A stretch of 24,000 bases of DNA from Adiantum capillus-veneris. Lineage: Eukaryota; Streptophyta; Polypodiopsida; Polypodiales; Pteridaceae. Under the pieces are notes generated by a model. The model ran no database searches, was not told the origin of the DNA, and saw only the letters and a list, made by a program, of their open reading frames with translations. A program made the translations under genes and the position numbers. Positions 9,848 to 16,787 of the stretch are shown here, piece by piece. The stretch's first letter is position 1. Each line of letters opens with the position of its first letter. Where the stretch lies: contig CM043959.1 in the NCBI GenBank assembly GCA_014529385.2, positions 86,899,529 through 86,923,528 on the forward strand, in the 5' to 3' direction.

Positions 9848-9955
9848 AAGCTGGTATTTGAGACCTCGAGTCTCCCAGCTAATTTATGCTCAAGCTGGTA
9901 TTTGAGACCTCGAGCCTCCTAGCTGCTGGTATTTGAGACCTTGAGTCCCCCAGCT
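9848..9955. repeat. Three copies of a palindromic ~33-bp unit
   Basis: Units lie at 9848-9880, 9892-9924 and 9925-9955. Each runs AGCTGGTATTTGAGACC...CAGCT or TAGCT. Unit 1 is close to a perfect inverted repeat: outer arms AGCTGG/CCAGCT and inner arms GAGAC/GTCTC around CTCGA. Units 2 and 3 carry single changes in the arms. Units 1 and 2 are 11 bases apart. Units 2 and 3 abut. They could be foldback miniature-element fragments or a cruciform-forming array. Function is unknown. Confidence 0.75.
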
Positions 9956-10179
9956 ACTTGTAGCAACTATGACAACAACAAAAAAGAAAACAAAGAAAAA
10001 GAAAAGAGAAAGCAAATAGCACAAACTTGCTTGTATTTTATGTGGATCACACTTAAGTGGTATAAGTGACAAGACCACCAGTTCTTAGACCCCGACGAGC
10101 ATTCCTAGGGTTAACTACTCTTTAGTGACCATTTTTTAATTAACGTTGGTCAATCTAGTACTTACTTTAGCCCTAGCTC

Positions 10180-10554
10180 TTGTGTAATTCTCTTAGAGTC
10201 GATCTAATAGAACCTAACTCAATTGCATTTTATTCAGGTACCACGCTTGTTCTAGTTGGCAATGTTACAATTCATGAATTTGTTTTTGCATTTCCTAGAA
10301 TATCATGTATGCATCTCACTTATTGCACACCTGCACATGCTGCCTTTGAGCTTTCACAATGTTGTTTTTCTTCTGACACAGGTACTTCTATCGTGGATCC
10401 CGATGCTGCACTATTATATTCCGAGAACGAAATCTACATCCGAAAGGGGGGCATGTTAACCCTCACGCACATTCCTGTCACCTACGACAGACGCCGTATT
10501 ATTTATTTGGTAGAGTCAGGGACCGGGCTTGTCGGTCCAATAGGAAAAGGGTAA
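10180..10554 (+). CDS. Unrecognised 124-aa open frame with splice-acceptor-like sites
   Basis: A frame open from 10180 to TAA at 10552-10554. Inside it are two pyrimidine-rich tracts ending in CAG followed by GTAC (TTTTATTCAG at about 10235 and TTCTTCTGACACAG at about 10381), so parts may be introns and the true exon may begin near 10382. The last part (GTSIVDPDAALLYSENEIYI, then IPVTYDRRRIIYLVESG) looks protein-like, but I recognise no family. It could be a broken host gene or retroelement fragment. It sits just left of the copia LTR. Confidence 0.25.
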   Translation: MCNSLRVDLIEPNSIAFYSGTTLVLVGNVTIHEFVFAFPRISCMHLTYCTPAHAAFELSQCCFSSDTGTSIVDPDAALLYSENEIYIRKGGMLTLTHIPVTYDRRRIIYLVESGTGLVGPIGKG

Positions 10555-10615
10555 GACTGATTGCCGATGAGAGGCGCACTCTAACAGGAACATTCAAGGG
10601 TTAGTTGGCTAAGTA

Positions 10616-10836
10616 TGGGCGCCCAAGTGTGAATGGGGTGAGTGAAGGAGTACGAGCGGAAGTGCGACGCGAGAGAGAGAGTGCAAGAAGAAGAGCACGA
10701 TGATATGGTGAACTCGCTCTACTCTAATGTGTAGAGCATAGTGAGTTTTTATTAGGTTTTTACAAAAGAATATGTGTACATACCTAGCGGCCCACCCACT
10801 TACTTGGGCGACCACATTGGACGTTATACCCCAACA
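10616..10836 (-). repeat. 3' LTR of the copia element (left boundary uncertain)
   Basis: On the minus strand the LTR begins TGTTGGGGTATAACG immediately after the polypurine tract (plus-strand end ...CCCCAACA at 10836). It includes an AATAAA polyadenylation signal (plus-strand TTTATT at 10748-10753) and a CT-rich run. The left edge is placed at TGGGCGCCCA (10616) because LTRs begin TG on this strand, but no second LTR or target duplication is available to prove it. The 5' LTR lies outside what is preserved. Confidence 0.5.
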
Positions 10837-10847
10837 ACCTCCCACTT
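10837..10847 (-). other. Copia polypurine tract
   Basis: The minus strand reads AAGTGGGAGGT directly before the LTR start TGTTGG. A purine-rich tract at this spot primes plus-strand DNA synthesis during reverse transcription. Its position between the RNase H stop at 10926 and the LTR is as expected. Confidence 0.7.
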
Positions 10848-10925
10848 AAAGTCCAATGTGGTACTTTAAGTGTGAGAGAAGCTACTATACAAGCTAATAT
10901 ACAAGAGATGTAGAGAAGTGATGTA

Positions 10926-11825
10926 CTACCCTACACCTAACTGCTTGCGAAAATGCGCAAAGCTCTCTGAGGGAAGCCCTTTTGTAAGTAGATCAGCAGG
11001 ATTTTCTGTGGTGTGAACTTTGACAAGCTGAAGTTGCTTATCCTCGAGCATTTCCCTGATGAAATGATACTTCACATCCACATGCTTTGTCTTTGAGTGA
11101 TAAACTGGATTGCGAGCCAATTGTATAGCACTTTGACTATCACAATATAACACAGGCATCTCTTCTTTGATTCCCAAATCTGTTACTAGTCGATTAAGCC
11201 AAATTGATTCTTTGCATGCCTCTGATGCTGCAACATATTCAGCCTCTGTAGTAGACTGAGTAACACAATCTTGTAATCTAGAACGCCATGATACTGCTCC
11301 ACGAGCCAATGTAAAGACATACCCTGACGTAGACCTTCGGTTGTCTAAGTCACCTGCATAATCTGAGTCTGTAAAACCCTTTACACTTAGCTCCTGACTC
11401 CCATAGCATATACGCATACTCTTTGTAGCTTTCATGTATCTCAATATTCCTTTCACTGCCTCCCAATGTTTCTTGCCTGGGTTTGACATGTATCGACTTA
11501 CTACTCCCACTGCAAATGCAATGTCTGGGCGAGTAGCAATCATTGCATACATCAAACTACCCACAGCAGACGCATATGGAATCTTATCCATTTCAGCCTG
11601 TTCTTCCTCAGACACAAGACAATCTTGTTTGCTAAGTTTCACATATGGTGGCAATGGAACACTCAGTGCCTTTCCCTTCTCTATATTGAAACGTTGCAAA
11701 ACCTTGTCAATATACTCTGTTTGAGATAACCAAATCAACTTCTTTGATCTGTCTCTCTCAATGCGCATACCAAGTATATGACTTGCCTCACCCATGTCTT
11801 TCATGTCAAACGATTTTGCCATCTT
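10926..11825 (-). pseudogene. Copia RT connection and RNase H
   Basis: The same phase resumes directly after the TAA (K-MAKSFDMKDMGEASHILGM). The RT thumb/connection contains VGSLMYAMIATRPDIAF. RNase H motifs follow: FTDSDYAGD, STTEAEYVA and YCDSQSAIQLARNP, with the HVDVKYHFIRE signature and a C-terminal NPADLLTKGLPSESF. All match the RNase H of plant copia elements, which degrades the RNA strand of the RNA-DNA hybrid. The frame ends at a natural-looking stop at 10926, 79 bases before the polypurine tract. This part is undamaged, but would not be translated because of the two upstream stops. Confidence 0.92.
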
Positions 11826-12953
11826 TTACTTCAAAGCTGAAATTTCTTCCAAGTGCTTGCCAGCAATCAACATGTCATCCACATACAAAATAAGGATCAG
11901 CCAACTGCCATCCTTAGCCTTCTTTGTATATAGACAGTGATCGAACTCACTACGTTTGTAGCCTTGAGAAAGCATAAACTTGTGGAATTTATGGTACCAT
12001 GCCCTCGGTGATTGTTTTAAGCCATAAAGACTCTTTAACAACTGGCATACCCAATCTTCCTTGCCTTTCTCAACAAACCCTTCTGGCTGCTGCATGTAAA
12101 TTTCCACATCTAAATCACCATGCAAGAACGCTGTCTTGACATCCATTTGGTGCAACACCAAATCTAATATGGCAACCAATGCAAGAAAGCATCTCAATGT
12201 AGTCATCTTGACCATCGGAGAGAAGACTTCATCAAAGTCAATGCCTTGTTCTTGCTTAAAGCCCTTGGCAACAAGCCTTGCTTTGTACTTTGGTTGACTA
12301 TCATGAGCGGTGATCTTATACCTATAAACCCATTTACAAGGTAGAGCCTTTTTGCCCCGTGGTAATTTAACTAGCTTCCATGTCTGGTTTTTATGCAGAG
12401 CTGTCATCTCTGACTGCATGGCCAATTGCCAATTCCCGGAGTCCTTCATTTGCACTGCTTCCTTGTAACATGAAGGCTCATTGCAATCAGTCAACATGAC
12501 ATAGTTCATAGATGGAACAAACCTATCAGGAGGTCGCGTGATACGTCCAGATCTACGCACAATAGGTGGCTCAGGCTGAGCCACAACTTGTGGTTCCACT
12601 CTATCCTGTCCTTGCTCCTCTTGAGCCCTGACATTTTGTCTTGCACGTGCAGGTCCATCTTCTTGGAAGACAACTCTTCTAATCTCCTCAACCCTCTCTG
12701 GTTTAGAATGATATTTGGATTCATTAAAGTGAACATCATTGTTGCGGACAACCTTTCTGGATTCGGGATCCCAAAGTCTGTACCCCATCTCACCAGAACT
12801 ACCATAGCCTAGAAAGATGCACTTTCTACTCTTTGGCTCAAGTTTGTTCCTAAATTCCTTTGGAACGTGAGTATATGCCTCACAGCCAAAGACTCTGAGA
12901 TGCTTGTATGAGGGAATTTTGCCTGACCATACCATCTCTGGCACTGAATCCTT
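11826..12953 (-). pseudogene. Copia integrase C-terminus and reverse transcriptase
   Basis: Continues in the same phase as the upstream segment after the TAG stop (KDSVPEMVWSGK). The integrase tail (HLRVFGCEAYTHVP, FLGYGSSGEMGYRLWDP) is followed by an acidic/Gln-rich linker and the RVT_2-type reverse transcriptase. Numbering from the ATG at 12944, RT starts near residue 170 and includes WKLVKLPRGKKALPCKWVYR, the first catalytic Asp in MDVKTAFLHG (D268), LKSLYGLKQSPRAWY, and the YVDDML active site (354-357). It ends at in-frame TAA (11826-11828), where relatives read LKQ...AKSFDM. A single C-to-T change (CAA to TAA) explains it. Confidence 0.92.
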
Positions 12954-14071
12954 CTACAAAACCTTGCTAGGAGATCTATTTACAAGATGAACAGCTGTTG
13001 ATACAGCTTCAGCCCAAAACCCATTTGGCAGTTGTGCATTAGACAACATACTTCTGACCTTCTCTTGTATGGTCCTATTCATCCTCTCAGCAACACCATT
13101 TTGAGGAGGATTGTAAGGAGCAGTAAGTTCACGTTTTATACCCTTTGACTCACAAAGGTCTTGAAAGGCCTTTGAAACATACTCTCCACCATTGTCAGTG
13201 CGTAAGCATTTAAGCTTCTTGCCACTCTGATTCTCCACAAGTGTCACAAACGTTTTGAAAACACTAAACGCTTCATCCTTGTGCTTGAGAAAGTAAACCC
13301 ATACTTTCCTCGAGTAATCATCTATAAATGTCATAAAGTAAGAAGTTCCCCCTAGAGATAGGTTAGGCATAGGTCCATACAAATCACTATGAACAAGTGC
13401 CAACTGTGTATCTCTTCTACTGCTTCTATGCTTATGTGGCTGCTGTGTTTGCTTACCATACAGACAATGTTCACAGAATTCAAAATCATTAAATGAAAAG
13501 CCAGGCAAATAACCAGAACGAGACAAGATTTCCATTCCCTTCTTGAACATATGTCCTAACCGGCTATGCCACAAAGAAACGTTCGGCTGCTCGGTTACAT
13601 TGATTACATTTTTAGAGACATTTGATACATAAATCATGTAAAGTCCTGCAGACTTTACTCCATGTGCTACTGTCATAGAACCCTTGGATATCTTCCACAT
13701 GTTCTGTCCAAAAGTGGTGACGTAGCAAGCATCATCAAGTAAACCTGTGCTGATCAAGCTCTTTGTAATTGCGGGAACATGTCTCACATTCTTCAGCGTG
13801 AAAGAATAGCCATTCTGAAACTTCAATTGAACATCTCCAACACCTAAGATCTCACATGTCTGCCCATTGCCTAGCCGAACATGATCTTTAGTGGTCACAT
13901 AAGAAGTAAACCACTCCTTGTTTGGAGACACATGAAGTGATGCCCCTGAGTCTATTATCCAGTCACTCAGTGCATTTCCATCAGATGCTGTACGAAGAGC
14001 TGAGTCCATTGTATTCTTCAAGAAGTAGATGTCTCCTGACACTAGACTGTCATCCTCTGCAACAGTGTTTG
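12954..14071 (-). pseudogene. Copia protease and integrase segment
   Basis: The frame is open from the 14071 junction and includes NTVAEDDSLVSGDIYFL, the usual spacer after a copia zinc knuckle. It ends at an in-frame TAG (12954-12956) inside the integrase C-terminal part. Counting from the GTG codon at 14042, the protease active site is IIDSGASLHVS (Asp31). The GAG-pre-integrase/HHCC motif is H159, H164, C190, C193. The integrase core triad is D220, D283 and E319, with 35 residues between the last two. Integrase joins element cDNA to host DNA and the protease matures the polyprotein. All catalytic residues are present. The stop and the missing gag make it non-functional as read. Confidence 0.9.
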
Positions 14072-15661
14072 TGTAACATTTAATGGCCTAATAACTTTTG
14101 TGTAGCGGAAATCAGCATGAACATAGTGGGCATTTCATTAGAATAGCTTCCTATTGAGAATTACAAGAGTGCTTGGGTGGAGAGAGCAACAAAAAGCATA
14201 ACACCTAATTAGATAGCATCGACAATACTTTCAAAAGAGAGAGAAATTAAGCTATTGACAACAGTTGAGGACCGGATTTGCATGGAGCCGGTCCCCCCTC
14301 CAAAAGGCTTTGTATTATAGTTTCTCCCATCAAGAGAGACATTGTACAATACAATTCTTTGTGTTCCTTCAAGACTAGCTAGTGCAATGAAGATGGAAGC
14401 TTCATACACTAAGCAAAACACTAAATCAAACACAACTTGAATTATCCCTGTTCTCAGACCCAAGACCTCACACACCTTCGAAGATGGTGAGAGCTAGCAG
14501 GGTATGAGAGTAGATTGAGAGGAAGAAGGAGTATCTTACGAGAAAGATGTACATCTCCTCACATTATCACTCATATTAGCATAGCTTAGCTTAGTAATTA
14601 GCTTGGTAGAGAAGATGAGCATGCATTGAAGCTTGGCTCTTGGTTGGATTTGCATCCACATGCCAAGAGAGTGTTGATGTAGGCTTCTATCTCACAAGCT
14701 TGGAGTAGGTGATGAGCTCTCCATTAAAGCTTGGGAGGAGATAGAGTAATCTTCCTTCACACATGGTCAAGTGTGAGTGTGTGTGTGTCAATGCCCTGCA
14801 AAAATCAGCCCTCCCTCTCTCTTGGGCGAGCCCTAGCTGCTAATTAGGTCTGGCTTTTGCCTCATTGGACCTCCCCAGGTCAAACCAATAGGAATTAAGC
14901 AGCATAAGTGATAGCCTTCTGACATGTGTCCCCCTTTCCCCTTTTGTGAGAGCTTTAGGTAATTAAATAATTAAACAAAACTCTCATTGGACCCCTTTGT
15001 CTCCTGGCCAATAGAAATCAGGCAAGCCATGAGGCTTTTGAATGCTCATTGGACCCTTTGGGAGATTGCCCAATAGTCTTCTAGGAGACTTAATTCTCAT
15101 TGGTTTCTTTTATTAAATGTTTTTAAATTAATTAAACTACATTTACTCTAGCTTAATTCTCATTGGTCCACTTCAAGGGTCTTCCAATAGGAATTGGGCA
15201 CACCTTGTGGGCATCTGGCCTAGGGAGCTGACATGTGTCCCTCATTCCCTTTGTGTAAAGGGAGCCTGTGTGTGTGTGTGTGGCTTTCTCTCTCATCCCC
15301 TACCTTTGGGGCTCGCCCCCTCCCATGTAGGGATGTGAAAAGACTTTTAGGGCACACACTAAGCATCCAATTTTCCCTAGGGTTGACCTTTGGACACAAC
15401 CTTTGAATTTTGGAACCTTAGCATTTTGGAAGTCTTAATGGGCTGAACCTTAGGGTCTTTTTGGCCCATTGTTTCACATGGCTCTTTTGCAGATGGCCCC
15501 CCCTTTGGATCCCTATTTTCCCTCCTTTGGATCCCTACTGTGGCCAGTCTGCTAGCTTAACCAATATTCTAGCTTTTTCTCCCTTGGCACTTCCCCACAT
15601 TAAATGATCAGTTTAATATGAGAAAATCATTTAGGAGAATCAGATATTGATTATTATGACA
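14072..15661 (-). repeat. 3' LTR of the chromovirus (1590 bp, complete)
   Basis: On the plus strand it starts TGTAACATTTAATGG and ends TTATTATGACA, giving TG...CA termini. On the minus strand it starts TGTCATAATAAT just after the polypurine tract. The first 1369 plus-strand bases match the 5' LTR. The last 221 bases (15441-15661) are unique in the window because the 5' copy is truncated. It contains ATTGG/CCAAT modules, two (TG)n runs, and an 88-codon minus-strand open frame (14209-14475) that is probably not a gene. The promoter and transcript start could not be placed with confidence. Confidence 0.92.
14861..15190. promoter_or_regulatory. Array of paired ATTGG...CCAAT modules in the LTR
   Basis: Five CTCATTGG sites (14861, 14983, 15045, 15096, 15159) and four CCAATAG sites (14885, 15008, 15070, 15184) lie in 330 bases. 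Four pairs form CTCATTGG-N16/17-CCAATAG with a span of 31, 32, 32 and 32 bases. The fifth ATTGG (15096) lacks a partner. Nine CCAAT boxes in both orientations could bind NF-Y-type factors, or the pairs could fold as hairpins. The same array is in the 5' LTR at +7327 (22188-22517). The pattern is direct. The regulatory role is inference. Confidence 0.7.
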
Positions 15662-15677
15662 TTACCTCTCTCTTGAA
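15662..15677 (-). other. Chromovirus polypurine tract
   Basis: The minus strand reads AAGAGAGAGG followed by TAA and then the LTR start TGTCATAA. The purine run (plus-strand CCTCTCTCTT at 15665-15674) at the inner edge of the 3' LTR is where plus-strand DNA synthesis is primed. It is what places the LTR end at 15661 rather than at 15440. Confidence 0.75.
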
Positions 15678-15679
15678 AT

Positions 15680-15699
15680 CATAGTCGTCCTCGACTATG
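15680..15699. other. Perfect 8-bp stem-loop beside the polypurine tract
   Basis: CATAGTCG-TCCT-CGACTATG is a perfect inverted repeat with a 4-base loop. In the element RNA it would sit three to six bases upstream of the polypurine tract. It might affect RNase H cutting or be chance. Confidence 0.6.
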
Positions 15700-15818
15700 G
15701 TGTAGAGAAGATAAAGCATATGCATGAGTCCTTTTCTTAGCGGGTAGAGGATCCCTATGTTACCCTATGACATCATTCCATAATGGATGACTAGTCCATT
15801 TGGCGCTTGAGAGCCTGA

Positions 15819-15848
15819 GGCTGCCGCAAGCATGGCTGCCGCAAGCAT
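15819..15848 (+). repeat. 15-bp tandem duplication
   Basis: GGCTGCCGCAAGCAT is present twice head to tail (15819-15833 and 15834-15848), followed by a partial third start (GTCTGC). It is a recent slippage-type duplication in the 3' untranslated region. Confidence 0.85.
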
Positions 15849-16032
15849 GTCTGCACATCAGTCCTATCAGTCTTCCATATTAGAGTGACAAGCTCTACTT
15901 GGTGTTTGGGAGACGTTGTCTCCGCAAACTTGATCTAAGCATGCATACTACTTCATTTTTGTGCACAGAAAAAGAGAAGGAGAGTCTTATAAGACAAAAA
16001 TTTTGTTCATTTTTAACATTTTGTACATTTGC

Positions 16033-16787
16033 TTACTCTTGGGAAGCATTGTAAGCATTGACAAGGTTTAGGTTATCCTTTAATTGTATGCCTTGCATCC
16101 ATCTAGCATCTTCAAAAGGATAATTCTTAAACTTAATAAGATATCGTCGGATAGTCTTACCGCCTCTTAATACCTTGTCTTCATGTCGGAGAATGGACTC
16201 GGGCTGCAGCACCTCCTCGTGGTCCTCGATCTCCGGTGGGTCTTCAATAGTTGGTTCTTGAGGTGGCTCTCCTTTGTAAGGCTTTAATAGGCTCACATGA
16301 AAAGCATTGTGTATGAGCCAATGATTGGGCAACTTAAGTTGATAGGCCATCTCATTGATTGGCCTAAGAATCTGGAAGGGACCATAATACCTTTTTGCTA
16401 GTTTAGCATAGTACTTTTGGTGGCCCGTAGGATTCTTGCCCGTCGTGTGCCTTAATCGAGCCTTGGGAAACTTTAACAAGACCCAATCGTTTTCTTTAAA
16501 GGCTTGGGCTCTTCTGTGCTTGTCAGCAGCAGCCTTTTGCTTTTGCTGTGAGATAGAGATAGCATCCTTAATCTTTTGGAAAGATTCTTGTAGGTCTCGG
16601 CTATACTCATTTGCAGCGAAGATCTTCCCATGTACCTTAAGTAGCAAGGGACTTTTTGATCTTCCCTCAATTACCTCGAAAGGTGCTTTTCCTGTGGAAG
16701 TATGTACAGTGTTATTGTAAGCATACTCTACTAAAGGTAAGTACTTCTCCCATTGGGATCTTTGATCTACTTCCGTTACATAGGTTT
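16033..16787 (-). pseudogene. Chromovirus integrase C-terminus and chromodomain (shifted frame)
   Basis: After the frameshift near 16785 this phase reads YVTEVDQRSQWEKYLP and continues uninterrupted to the stop at 16033. It completes the integrase core (VEYAYNNTVHTSTGKAPFEV) and gives the SH3-like GPY/F module (YYGPFQILRPINEMAYQLKLP, HNAFHVSLLKPY). It ends in a chromodomain (about the last 60 residues: PESILRHEDKVLRGG, then RRYLIKFKNYPFEDARW). Chromodomains of chromoviruses tether integration to chromatin marks. The usual second aromatic cage position is Phe here (IKFKNYP rather than VKWKGYP). The domain calls are strong. Translation as part of pol needs the upstream frame restored or a programmed shift. 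Confidence 0.9.

Larger units (their letters stand above)
10616..14071 (-). mobile_element. 5'-truncated Ty1/copia retrotransposon
   Basis: The domain order on the minus strand is protease, integrase, reverse transcriptase, RNase H, polypurine tract and 3' LTR. Integrase before RT is diagnostic of Ty1/copia (Pseudoviridae). The frame is continuous from the chromovirus junction at 14071 to 10926 except for two in-frame stops. Gag, its zinc knuckle and the 5' LTR are missing. The reading frame is cut by the chromovirus LTR at 14072, so the chromovirus inserted into this element. Copia sequence does not resume after 22767, so the 5' part was lost. Confidence 0.9.
15678..16032 (-). other. Chromovirus 3' untranslated region
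   Basis: The stretch between the pol stop at 16033 and the polypurine tract has no coding sequence. It holds the stem-loop at 15680-15699 and a 15-bp tandem duplication, GGCTGCCGCAAGCAT twice at 15819-15848. Confidence 0.7.

Noticed and set aside
9848-9955. CRISPR array
   Set aside because: Only three units, variable or absent spacers, palindromic repeats and a plant retrotransposon context. There are no cas genes.
14067-14071. GTTTG as a confirmed target-site duplication
   Set aside because: The partner flank is lost with the truncated 5' LTR, so the duplication cannot be verified.
14209-14475. 88-aa minus-strand ORF as a gene (and its copy at 21536-21802)
   Set aside because: It lies wholly within the LTRs, has no recognisable domain, and the two copies are near identical simply because the insertion is young.
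15440-15441. Treating 15440 as the true LTR end
   Set aside because: There is no CA terminus or polypurine tract there, whereas 15661 has both. The shared region ends at 15440 only because the other LTR is truncated.
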